Assembly (NCBI GenBank): GCA_016927315.1
Contig: JAFGMV010000051.1
Location: 21,277 to 85,276 of the forward strand
Origin: Anaerolineales bacterium
GTDB lineage: Bacteria > Chloroflexota > Anaerolineae > Anaerolineales > Villigracilaceae
Direction: 5' to 3'
DNA length: 64,000 nt
Shown here: positions 17,071-24,546 of the stretch, piece after piece
Layout: every line of letters begins with the position of its first letter
Position numbering within the stretch: the stretch's first letter is position 1
Notes under the pieces: model-generated
Databases searched by the model: none
What the model was told of the DNA's origin: nothing
The model's input: the letters and a program-made list of their open reading frames with translations, nothing else
Program-made: the position numbers and the translations under genes

Positions 17071-17184
17071 CGAGGGTATCCTCGGAGCAGCGTCCCGCAG
17101 GTTGATCTGCCCGGTAGAGAGGCTGGTAGAAACCTTTCGGCGTGTTTGGTCCTTGTACGTCTGCGGATCTTTGGTGTACCCTCG
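17071..17184 (+). ncRNA. Possible structured RNA (nested long hairpin)
   Basis: The 286 bp between 16957 and 17244 carry no credible gene but show nested complementarity. CGAGGGTA (17071-17078) pairs with TACCCTCG (17177-17184), and inside it CCGCAG (17095-17100) pairs with CTGCGG (17161-17166). Further inside, GGT AGAA ACC can form a small hairpin within a G/C-rich arm. A rod with internal loops of about 110-150 nt is the general shape of 6S RNA and of some leaders, but I see no diagnostic consensus for any named family. A possible promoter (TTGCAG, 15-bp spacer, TAGACT near 17034-17060) lies just upstream. Strand is assumed from the downstream gene. Confidence 0.4.
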
Positions 17185-17219
17185 GCTTGAAGACCGACTT
17201 GTCCACATCTTTTCGCAGA

Positions 17220-17225
17220 TATAAT
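17220..17225 (+). promoter_or_regulatory. TATAAT box before the 80-residue gene
   Basis: A perfect TATAAT lies 18 bp before ATG 17244; transcription would begin near 17232, next to the AAGGAGG ribosome site. No convincing -35 is visible. Confidence 0.5.
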
Positions 17226-17243
17226 TAACCACAAGGAGGTGTT

Positions 17244-17486
17244 ATGGCTGAATACAAACGAGCAACCCGATATCGGGCGGCATACTTCCCTTCCGGACCG
17301 GAGGCAGGGACAACCAAAATCGTCGTGCTCCTGGAAGATGGTTCCAAACAAACCTACGAAAAACTTCCCCCAGATACGGCCCACCACCTGATCGACCTGC
17401 TTCGCAATGAGGAACCGGTATGGGTGGACCAGGACACGGGCATGCTGGCGGTCTCAGACGAACCCGTCGGCTCGGGAGAGCAGTAA
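17244..17486 (+). CDS. Small conserved-looking protein of unknown function
   Basis: The 80-residue product (MAEYKRATRY...) has an excellent AAGGAGGTG ribosome site. It is soluble, with alternating beta-type segments (TKIVVLLEDGSKQTYE) and a possible helix (DTAHHLIDLLRNE), ending in a short acidic tail. I do not recognise a domain. A terminator follows at 17519-17545, so it is a monocistronic unit between the possible RNA and ndk. Confidence 0.75.
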   Translation: MAEYKRATRYRAAYFPSGPEAGTTKIVVLLEDGSKQTYEKLPPDTAHHLIDLLRNEEPVWVDQDTGMLAVSDEPVGSGEQ

Positions 17487-17518
17487 CCCGCTCTAGCAAA
17501 CCAAGACGTAAATTAAAA

Positions 17519-17545
17519 GAAGCTCCGCTGTTTTTGCGGAGCTTC
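17519..17545. terminator. Bidirectional terminator between convergent genes
   Basis: GAAGCTCCGC (17519-17528) and GCGGAGCTTC (17536-17545) form a perfect 10-bp stem with a TGTTTTT loop. It separates the 80-residue gene from ndk, which converges on it. Confidence 0.8.
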
Positions 17546-17549
17546 CGGT

Positions 17550-18002
17550 TTACCCTTCGAACACCCAGGTATCGATCTCGCGTTTCCAATCGATCAGTTG
17601 CTCATCCTTGAACCACAGCGCCGTCTCTTTCTGCCCGTTCTCGACACTGTCAGAAGCATGGGTCAGGTTGCGGCCAATTTCAAGACCGTAATCATGCCGG
17701 ACAGAACCGGGAGCCGCATCGGTCGGTTTGGTGGCGCCCATTGTCTGGCGCACAGCGGCAACCGCATTCGGACCTTCCCAGACCATGGCCATTACCGGCG
17801 CAGCCGTAATATATTCAATCAGGCTGTTATAAAAAGGTTTCCCCTTATGAATCGCATAATGGGTTTCAGCCAGTTCCTGACTGACCCACATAAACTTGGC
17901 GCCTGCCAGGCGTAAACCCCGTCGCTCAAGGCGAACAATCACTTCACCTATAAGGCCGCGCTGGACCCCATCCGGTTTCACCAAAACGAACGTTCTTTCC
18001 AT
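17550..18002 (-). CDS. ndk: Nucleoside diphosphate kinase
   Basis: ATG 18002 (150 aa, MERTFVLVKPDG) has GGAGA upstream; the longer frame from 18071 has no support. The enzyme transfers the terminal phosphate between nucleoside triphosphates and diphosphates through a phospho-histidine. Visible are Lys9 (KPDG), the catalytic His115 in NLTHASDS (most family members have NxxHGSDS, here Gly is Ala) and the conserved MGATKPTDAAPGSVR segment. Length is normal for the family. It lies 99 bp downstream of the PDWL-repeat TPR gene on the same strand. Confidence 0.97.
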   Translation of the reverse strand: MERTFVLVKPDGVQRGLIGEVIVRLERRGLRLAGAKFMWVSQELAETHYAIHKGKPFYNSLIEYITAAPVMAMVWEGPNAVAAVRQTMGATKPTDAAPGSVRHDYGLEIGRNLTHASDSVENGQKETALWFKDEQLIDWKREIDTWVFEG

Positions 18003-18101
18003 GCTATTCTCCATCTCACAAAATAAACTCGGGGACGAACCCCGAGTTTTCAATTTTACCATGGACCACAAACCCCGGCGCCTTCCGGGAAATTGCAGAT
18101 A

Positions 18102-21100
18102 TTATCGCAGCAGCTCTTCCGCCTTGGTATACGCATCCAGGGCATCCTGCAGGCGGTTGGCCCGCATATAGGCATCACCGAGAGCCTGCCAGATCGGAAC
18201 CTCTACCGGATAACGATACAAGGCTTCGCGCAGATCGAATATTACCTCGTCCAGCATACGTCCCTTTTTGACCAGTCTGGCGTATTCTTCCAGTGCGGCA
18301 GTAATATCCCCTTTCCCAAGCGCGGCCTGTGCATTCCCCAGGTCTGGATCGGATGAAGCAGACAGGTCGCCTTTCTTCTGAAGCTCCGGGACGGCCGCCG
18401 GTCTGGCTGGCGCTGGTGCAGAGGGTTCAACGACCGGGGGGGCTTCCTGAGGAACTTCAGCCACAGGCCCGGCAGTTGGTTTATCTTCAATTTCCGAAAC
18501 CGGGAGCCATTCTTCCGGACTGGTTGGTTGTGTCACTGCTGGTGATGATTCAGGCAATTTACTGCTCTCTTCATCCCGCAGCCATTCCGGCACAGACGGC
18601 TCGGCTGCAGCTTCTTCAGGTGCGGCTTCCGGTTTTTCCATTCCTTGGGGCGCCGCCGGGAACGACTCAACCGGGGCCGCAGGCGCAGGTTCATCTTCCT
18701 CGGTCTGGTCCAACCCTTCCAGCCAGCTTGATAGATCGCCAGTGTCTCCAGCAGCCGGTTCAGTACTGGCTTCTTGCTGTGTAGGTAAGGAGGTATCTTC
18801 AACAGCCGACTGCGGAGCAGCAGGTTCTCCAACCGGCTCATCCAGATTTTGCAGCCAGTCAGGCAAATCATCACCGGTCCCTGCAGCCGGCTCTGCTGGC
18901 TGCAGCGGTTCAGGCTCAGGCTCAGGTTCTATCTCAGGTTCCGGTACCTTTCCGGGTTCCATAATTGGAGGTTCCTGGGCGGTAAATTCGGCGCCCTGCT
19001 CGGGCGTTTCCAGGTTTTCCAGCCAATCGGGCAGGTTGCCCGGATCCAACCCGCCTGAGGGAGTCGGTTCTGGCAGGGGTTTGATGGCTTGTTCGGGTTC
19101 AACTGCCTCAGGGATTTCCGCCGGCGGTTCTCCGCTTCCGGTCTCCACATCCTGCAGCCATTCCGGCAGGTCTGTGCTGTCAATCGGTTCGGCTTCCTCG
19201 GCCGCTGCCGGCTGCGGAGCAGCCTCAGTATCGGCGTCATGCAGCCAATCCGGGAGATCGGTATCATCGACAGGCGTTTCATCTACCGGTGGTTGGTCTG
19301 CGCGGGCTGCCGGTGGCTGTTCTTCACTTCCAGCGCCTTGCAGCCAGTCTGGTAATTCACCGGTTGAAACAGGTCCAACGCTGGCCTTATTCTCCGCCGG
19401 GGCGCCGCCCATTTCATTCAACCAGCCGGGAACAGCCTCCTCTCCCCTATCCTGGGCAGCCGGTACAGTTGGAGAACTCTCGGGCACATCCGCCTGAAGC
19501 CCTTCTGCCAGGCCGCTCATCCCCTTGGTTTCACGCTCTTCCAGACCCTTCAGCCACGCCGAGGTCTCATCTTCATCAAAAGCATCACCGTCCAGCGCCG
19601 GTTCCACCTCGGCAGCCGGTGCTGCCTGAAGTGGCTGCGGCTGGGCGCCGCCTAACTGCCTGGCTTTGTCGACCCAGTCAGGAGCATTTTCAGTTCGACT
19701 GTTCGGATCGGTGAGCAGTTCTTCCGACTTCGCCCCCTGTTTGGCTGCCAGGTTTTCCAACCAGGCCATCGCATCATCCTGTTCACCCAGAGTTTTCCCC
19801 AGATCTTCCAGCGATGGTTCCGGCTTTTCAGGTTGTTCGGGCAATTTCTCTTCAGGTTCAGATTCAGTTAATCCCATCGGTTCACTCTCCAAGGGTTCAG
19901 GTTGGAACGTTACTCCGGCGTCGCCTGAGGCAGGTGCTCCGGGAGCCAGCCAATCGGGCAGGTCGTCTGCTTCAACAGCATCTGAAGCCCCGGCCTCCAG
20001 AAAACCGCTCTCCTGCCCGCCGCCCTCAAGTCCGGACAGCCAATCGGGTAATTCCTGGCCATCGCCAGCGCCGCCAGCCTCCACCGGGGGTTCGGCCTGT
20101 TGTACGACGGGGGTTTCAGCCGGTTCTTCTTCCTGACTGCCAGACAACCAGTCCGGCAGGTCCTGGTCGATTTCAGCTTCGCCTTCCGAAAAAGAACCAA
20201 CCTGATCAACGGCCGGCGCTGCTTCCGGCTCGCCGCCTTCGAGGCCGGGCAGCCAGTCAGGCAGCGCCTGGTCCTCTTCGGCGCCTTGCTCTGGGCCGCC
20301 CGCTCCGGGACCGAGATCCTGGATCCAATCCGGCATATCAGCCGGAACCGCCGCATCGGTCCCTTCCGTCCCGCCCATCCCCTGGTCATCTGTACTCTCT
20401 ATGTCAGCCCCGGGAGGCGCCATAGCCTTGACCCAATCCGGGATATCAGCCGGTGCGATCCCTCCCCCCGCTTCCGGATCTTCAGAGTCAGTATATGTCA
20501 TCGGTCCTTCCTGGGCCGCTCCGGTTGCTTCCCCCCAACCAGCCCCCCTCAGCCAACCCGGGATATCTGCGTCACCTGCAGGCGCAGCACCCGCACCTGC
20601 CGGTGCATCATCGGCAGCCGCCTCAAGCCAGGCCGGCTTCTGATCGCGGCCTCCTTTGTCCAGGCGAATGCCCAGAGAGGTGTCCCAATCGGAGACCATC
20701 TCGACCTCATCCCCCGGCTGATAGTCAAGGCGCTCCAGGTTGACAGCCGCGTCAGCCACTTCTGCATGCTGGAATACAGTTCCCTTCACAAAAGCAGCAT
20801 AAGGCTCCAGTTCGATCACACGATGGCGATACGCCTGTGTGTTTTCAATAGTCTCGGTAGTTCTCAGGATTTCGGTCAGCAGGCAGTTTGCATCCAGGTT
20901 GTAAGGGTAGCGCTTTAACAGCACCGAGCAGATCTCTGATGATTCGACCTTCTGCCCGGAATGGTAGTAAGACCTGGCCAGCAGGACCTGCATATCGGTA
21001 CGGTTGGGGTCTTCGGCCAGGACACTGCGGATTTCAGCAATCGCCTGAGAATAAAGTTCACCCTGCACGTACATATGAGCCAATGCCCCGCGCGTCAGCC

Positions 21101-21488
21101 GGATCTTCGGTGGTTCGACGCCGTCCCGGCGGCCGTACAAGCGCTGGAGTTCTGCCTGGATGGCGCCATTGGAAGGCTGGGATTCAAAAGCGCGTTCCAT
21201 ATGCCAGATCGCATCATCCAGTTTTTCTTCATCATCACGGATGATGCTCATCCCAACATGCGAAACGAAGTCGTCGGGCGCCGCCATCAGGACACGCTGG
21301 AAGATATCGACGGCTTCGGTATACCGTTTGGCTTCCAGGTAAGCTTTCCCCAGCAAACGATAGGTATCCAGGTGTTTCGGAAAGGTTTTCAGGATGTGGC
21401 GGCAGTGGGCAATGGCTTCATCAAGCCCCCCCTGATCGATCAAGCTCTCGATGTCTCGATTGTAGATTCGCAGTGATACCTTCGCCAT
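18102..21488 (-). CDS. Large TPR protein with about 18 PDWL repeats
   Basis: The 1128-residue protein has three parts. Residues 1-240 are TPR-like helical repeats (LIDQGGLDEAIAHCRHILKTFP, YRLLGKAYLEAKRYTEAVDIFQ). Residues about 270-1030 are acidic, Pro/Glu/Ala-rich and disordered in look, punctuated by some 18 short motifs of the type (D/E)LPDWL followed by a small acidic or Gly-rich spacer (for example QDLPDWLSG, TDLPEWLQD, GNLPDWLEN). Residues 1035-1128 return to TPR-like repeats (WQALGDAYMRANRLQDALDAYTKAEELLR). No signal peptide is present, so it is cytoplasmic. The regular W-L motifs suggest repeated docking sites for a partner protein. Translation starts at ATG 21488. Confidence 0.9.
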   Translation of the reverse strand: MAKVSLRIYNRDIESLIDQGGLDEAIAHCRHILKTFPKHLDTYRLLGKAYLEAKRYTEAVDIFQRVLMAAPDDFVSHVGMSIIRDDEEKLDDAIWHMERAFESQPSNGAIQAELQRLYGRRDGVEPPKIRLTRGALAHMYVQGELYSQAIAEIRSVLAEDPNRTDMQVLLARSYYHSGQKVESSEICSVLLKRYPYNLDANCLLTEILRTTETIENTQAYRHRVIELEPYAAFVKGTVFQHAEVADAAVNLERLDYQPGDEVEMVSDWDTSLGIRLDKGGRDQKPAWLEAAADDAPAGAGAAPAGDADIPGWLRGAGWGEATGAAQEGPMTYTDSEDPEAGGGIAPADIPDWVKAMAPPGADIESTDDQGMGGTEGTDAAVPADMPDWIQDLGPGAGGPEQGAEEDQALPDWLPGLEGGEPEAAPAVDQVGSFSEGEAEIDQDLPDWLSGSQEEEPAETPVVQQAEPPVEAGGAGDGQELPDWLSGLEGGGQESGFLEAGASDAVEADDLPDWLAPGAPASGDAGVTFQPEPLESEPMGLTESEPEEKLPEQPEKPEPSLEDLGKTLGEQDDAMAWLENLAAKQGAKSEELLTDPNSRTENAPDWVDKARQLGGAQPQPLQAAPAAEVEPALDGDAFDEDETSAWLKGLEERETKGMSGLAEGLQADVPESSPTVPAAQDRGEEAVPGWLNEMGGAPAENKASVGPVSTGELPDWLQGAGSEEQPPAARADQPPVDETPVDDTDLPDWLHDADTEAAPQPAAAEEAEPIDSTDLPEWLQDVETGSGEPPAEIPEAVEPEQAIKPLPEPTPSGGLDPGNLPDWLENLETPEQGAEFTAQEPPIMEPGKVPEPEIEPEPEPEPLQPAEPAAGTGDDLPDWLQNLDEPVGEPAAPQSAVEDTSLPTQQEASTEPAAGDTGDLSSWLEGLDQTEEDEPAPAAPVESFPAAPQGMEKPEAAPEEAAAEPSVPEWLRDEESSKLPESSPAVTQPTSPEEWLPVSEIEDKPTAGPVAEVPQEAPPVVEPSAPAPARPAAVPELQKKGDLSASSDPDLGNAQAALGKGDITAALEEYARLVKKGRMLDEVIFDLREALYRYPVEVPIWQALGDAYMRANRLQDALDAYTKAEELLR

Positions 21489-21508
21489 GTTCGAAAACTC
21501 CTGGTATT

Positions 21509-21537
21509 AGTATGCCCGAAACCTTCAATTAATGCAA
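21509..21537 (-). promoter_or_regulatory. Promoter of the PDWL-repeat TPR gene
   Basis: On the minus strand TTGCAT (21537-21532), a 17-bp spacer and CATACT (21514-21509) give a plausible sigma-70 promoter about 20 bp before ATG 21488, with CCAGGAG as ribosome site. Confidence 0.5.
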
Positions 21538-21727
21538 GTATTTCGCATAAACTAGCACACATGTATGAACATTATACCGGCAGATACCCAGATATGGGGC
21601 TTTCGATCTGCCAACACTTCACTGCCCCCCTCGAAACCGCCAATCATGCGGGGAAAGAAACCCCCCCAAAGGTTTTCGCCAGATCCTATACCAACCAGCA
21701 CACCTTCGGAAGGGATTTCCGATTGAA

Positions 21728-21748
21728 AACCGGGCTTTACGCCCGGTT
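21728..21748 (-). terminator. Terminator of the nucleoside phosphorylase gene
   Basis: AACCGGGC and GCCCGGTT form an 8-bp perfect stem with a TTTAC loop. On the minus strand it is followed by TTTTC and lies 16 bp past the stop codon of the phosphorylase gene. Confidence 0.7.
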
Positions 21749-21763
21749 CAGGAGATTACACCT

Positions 21764-23059
21764 TTACTCATAGAATAATGGCAGCCGAGGCGGCGCCTGC
21801 TCACTCCATTTAATGGCTCCCAGGAGCACGGGAAGCACTTCTTCCAGCTTTTCCTGGTCATTGGCATGGATGGTAAGGAGCGGATCTCCCTTTTCGACCC
21901 GGTCCCCGACCTTGTGGTGGATGACCAACCCGACAGCGTGATCGATGGGATCCCCCTTACGGGCCCGTCCGGCCCCCAGCACCACCGCCATCTCACCAAA
22001 AGCCCGGGCCTCGATCTGCGACAGGTACCCGCTGCGGGGCGCTTCCACCATCTGGACAAACTCTGCCCGTGGCAATTTTTGCGGGGTATCGACATAGCTC
22101 ACATCGCCTCCCTGGGCTTCGACCAATACACGAAATTGCTGGAAAGCACGTCCGTCTGCAATGGCCTGCCCAGCCAGGGAACGGGCCGCGGCTTCATCCT
22201 GCACTACCCGGCCCAACACCAGCATCTGGGCCGCGACATGCAGGCAGTGTTCCCTGAAATCTCCCGGTCCGCCGCCCTGCAGGGTTTCGATCGCTTCCAC
22301 AACTTCCAGGGCATTGCCGACTGCAAATCCCAGGGGCTGGTTCATATCCGAAAGCAGCGTAACCACTTCCCGGCCGGCCAGCTCTCCGATCAACTTCATC
22401 AGGCCGGCCAGTTCACGCGCCTGCTCCAGGGTGGCCATGAACGCCCCATTGCCGGTCTTGACGTCTAAAACAATCGCCTGGGCGCCGGCCGCGATCTTTT
22501 TGCTCATGATCGAGGCGGCAATCAGCGGCAGCGACTGCACGGTCCCGGTTACGTCCCGCAGGGCGTACAGCTTTCCATCCGCCGGGGCCAGGTCCAGGGT
22601 CTGGCCGGTCAGGACAATGCCTTTCTCTTTGAGTTGGGTCTTGAACTCATCGGTGGTCAGGTCACAGCGATAGCCGGGGATCGACTCCATTTTATCCAGC
22701 GTCCCCCCGCTGAATCCCAGGCCGCGGCCAGACATCTTCCCCACCGGCAGGCCGCAGGCCGCCGTCACGGGCAGGACCACCAGGGTGGTCTTGTCACCCA
22801 CCCCGCCGGAAGAATGTTTGTCAACAGCAATATCGACCACGCCCGAGAGGTCCAGCGTCTGGCCAGAGAATGCCATCGCCAGGGTCAGGTCGGTAGTCTC
22901 CCGGGGGGTCATACCGTTCAGCAGCACGGCCATCGCCCAGGCCGCCACCTGGTAGTCGGGGATGTCGCCACGCGTAAAGCCGGTAACGAAAGTATTGATC
23001 TCGTCGCGGGTCAGTTCCCCTTTGTCGCGCTTCTTGACAATAATATCGACCGCTCGCAT
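21764..23059 (-). CDS. Pyrimidine-nucleoside (thymidine) phosphorylase
   Basis: ATG 23059 (431 aa, [10 protein letters not shown]) has AGGAGG upstream; the longer open frame to 23248 is not credible. The enzyme splits thymidine or uridine with phosphate to base and (deoxy)ribose-1-phosphate in pyrimidine salvage. The family signature is present near residues 110-125 ([17 protein letters not shown]), as are [14 protein letters not shown] for phosphate and [10 protein letters not shown]. The C-terminal domain ([24 protein letters not shown]) closes over the active site. Length matches Pdp/DeoA. It is single, with four dyads about 200 bp upstream. Confidence 0.95.
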   Translation of the reverse strand: MRAVDIIVKKRDKGELTRDEINTFVTGFTRGDIPDYQVAAWAMAVLLNGMTPRETTDLTLAMAFSGQTLDLSGVVDIAVDKHSSGGVGDKTTLVVLPVTAACGLPVGKMSGRGLGFSGGTLDKMESIPGYRCDLTTDEFKTQLKEKGIVLTGQTLDLAPADGKLYALRDVTGTVQSLPLIAASIMSKKIAAGAQAIVLDVKTGNGAFMATLEQARELAGLMKLIGELAGREVVTLLSDMNQPLGFAVGNALEVVEAIETLQGGGPGDFREHCLHVAAQMLVLGRVVQDEAAARSLAGQAIADGRAFQQFRVLVEAQGGDVSYVDTPQKLPRAEFVQMVEAPRSGYLSQIEARAFGEMAVVLGAGRARKGDPIDHAVGLVIHHKVGDRVEKGDPLLTIHANDQEKLEEVLPVLLGAIKWSEQAPPRLPLFYE

Positions 23060-23243
23060 GAGCCCTCCTTCAGGATTCGGTAGCCTTATTGTATCGTATT
23101 TTGTCAATTGTCGGACAAACGACCAGCCCGGGGGTGTCTCCATACGCAGAGAAGATCGTATCGTACCGCATGCAGTGACAGGTACGGAAAGGAAAAAAAT
23201 AGATACCGTCATTTCCGGGATCAGCCGGGCAGGTAATTTCCAA

Positions 23244-23323
23244 ACCACCCTGGTACTTTATCTGAACCACCGTGGTGTTTTCATCGATTCACCACGGTGG
23301 TTTCCCCGATTCACCACAGTGGT
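23244..23323. repeat. Four ACCACnGTGGT dyads in an intergenic region
   Basis: Near-perfect 11-bp palindromes begin at 23244 (ACCACCCTGGT), 23266 (ACCACCGTGGT), 23291 (ACCACGGTGGT) and 23313 (ACCACAGTGGT). Centres are 22, 25 and 22 bp apart, close to two helical turns. They lie between divergent genes (pyrimidine-nucleoside phosphorylase and the DUF333 lipoprotein). Multiple operator sites are the simplest reading; hairpins or a repeat element are alternatives. The rest of this 411-bp gap holds only the promoter at 23424-23452. Confidence 0.7.
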
Positions 23324-23423
23324 TCGGGCAACGGATGGCGACCGGTTCCCAACCGTCCGCCGCCCGTTCTAACGCTATCGCCACAGACCCACACATAGAA
23401 AGCATCCTGAGACCGCAAAATCC

Positions 23424-23452
23424 TTGCTTTCCGACAGCAACAGGTATATGAT
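23424..23452 (+). promoter_or_regulatory. Promoter of the DUF333 lipoprotein gene
   Basis: TTGCTT (23424-23429), a 17-bp spacer and TATGAT (23447-23452) form a good sigma-70 promoter, 25 bp before ATG 23477. Confidence 0.6.
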
Positions 23453-23476
23453 TTAACGCGAACAGGATGGATGCGC

Positions 23477-24241
23477 ATGAACGATAACATACGATTTCCC
23501 CAATGGACCCTGGTATGTATCTTCCTGGCCGCTTCCTGCGGCCCAAAACCCGCACCGGTACCCAACCTGGCCAACCCGGCCTCGGTATACTGCCAGGAAC
23601 AGGGCGGCCGCCCGGAAATCATCAACGCAGCGGACGGCAGCCAGACTGGGGTGTGTTACTTCCCGGACGGCAGTTCCTGTGAAGAATGGGCCTATTTCCG
23701 CGGGGAGTGCAGACCCTCCGGAAGCGGAACGGGAGAACACCCCACCGCCCTGCCGGTCGCCCCGGCAGACTACCAGGGCTGGTGGACGTATACCCACCGG
23801 GTATATCCTTTCTCGATCAGGCTGCCGGAAGACTGGGTCGTGGAAGAGGCGACCACCAGCGACCCGCTGATGAACGGGCACAGCCTCCAACTGCACCCGG
23901 AGCACACGACCAGCGGAGAAAGCATCCGCATGACCTTCCGGGCTGCAGGAGAATCGACCCCGCTGTGGCCGACCGGCGCAGGCCAGGGGGAATTCGTCCC
24001 GGCCGGTACCCTGGAGATCGCCGGGCAGCCGGCGGTACGCATGCTGCTGACCTGCCCGACTGGCGAAGTGACCTCCATCTGGTACCAGCCGGAGCAAGAC
24101 ACCCCGGGCCTGCGGCGCGGCGATCTGGAGTTCGGTTTCATCTTCCAGGCTGCAGCAGACCACTGCCAGACGGACCGCAGCCTGGAAGGGAAGGTCCAGC
24201 TCCTGGGCGAGATGATCATCGCTTCGTTACAGTTGCAATAG
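23477..24241 (+). CDS. Lipoprotein with DUF333 and a PsbP-like C-terminal region
   Basis: ATG 23477 (254 aa, MNDNIRFPQW) is 8 nt after AGGA; ATG 23471 is too close to it. The lipobox LAASC sets the lipidated Cys at about residue 21. Next comes a DUF333 domain (about 35-80: NPASVYCQEQGG, GVCYFPDGSSCEEWAYFRGEC) with four conserved cysteines; this domain is sometimes labelled hemolysin-like without proof. After a Pro-rich linker the region from YPFSIRLPEDWVV to the end resembles PsbP/LpqN-type lipoprotein domains. It is probably surface-exposed. The function is not known. Confidence 0.82.
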   Translation: MNDNIRFPQWTLVCIFLAASCGPKPAPVPNLANPASVYCQEQGGRPEIINAADGSQTGVCYFPDGSSCEEWAYFRGECRPSGSGTGEHPTALPVAPADYQGWWTYTHRVYPFSIRLPEDWVVEEATTSDPLMNGHSLQLHPEHTTSGESIRMTFRAAGESTPLWPTGAGQGEFVPAGTLEIAGQPAVRMLLTCPTGEVTSIWYQPEQDTPGLRRGDLEFGFIFQAAADHCQTDRSLEGKVQLLGEMIIASLQLQ

Positions 24242-24295
24242 AATCCGACTCACAAGAACCTGAATATTAAGGAGAATTCCAACTCTCTCACCCCC

Positions 24296-24322
24296 GCCCC
24301 CTCTCCCGTTGGGAGAGGGGGC
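24296..24322. terminator. Strong C/G-rich hairpin, probable terminator
   Basis: GCCCCCTCTCCC (24296-24307) and GGGAGAGGGGGC (24311-24322) form a perfect 12-bp stem with a GTT loop, 54 bp past the lipoprotein gene. There is no T-run, so it may act as a dispersed palindromic repeat rather than a classical terminator. Confidence 0.6.
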
Positions 24323-24407
24323 AACAATTCATATCAAGACCCCAAAGGTTTTCGATACCGTCAGGGTCTGTTTTTGTTACTGACAATCTTTGAGTTTATT
24401 TACTTTA

Positions 24408-24543
24408 ACAATGTCACATTAAGGCTGAAACCAAAGTTTTTAACCACAAAGGATACAAAGGAAACCTTCAGTTTTAGCATTTTGATCTCCTTTGTGCTCC
24501 TTTGTGAACTTTGTGGTGAAAGGTTTTGAAATGTGACAGTGTC
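24408..24543. repeat. Inverted-repeat element, possible MITE remnant
   Basis: The ends ACAATGTCACATT (24408-24420) and, on the other strand, GACACTGTCACATT (24543-24530) form an inverted repeat. Inside, CCACAAAGGATACAAAGGA (from about 24444) is nearly complementary to TCCTTTGTG repeats at 24487-24516, so the unit of about 136 bp can fold into one long imperfect hairpin. There is no open frame. The same end sequence recurs alone at 37240-37253. Together with the hairpin at 24296 this fills the 305-bp gap between the two genes. Confidence 0.55.
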
Positions 24544-24546
24544 GAA

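Noticed and set aside
16989..17387. A 132-codon minus-strand open frame
   Set aside because: It overlaps the well-supported 80-residue gene and the possible structured RNA, and its product has no family features or ribosome site.
18742..20918. Long plus-strand open frames (up to 272 codons) opposite the PDWL-repeat gene
   Set aside because: They are antisense to a highly repetitive, GC-rich real gene; their products are Ser/Pro/Arg-rich low complexity without ribosome sites or recognisable domains.
23244..23323. Possible small CRISPR or tandem repeat
   Set aside because: Only 11-bp palindromes with 11-14-bp gaps; no repeat of 23-37 bp, no spacers of regular length and no cas genes.
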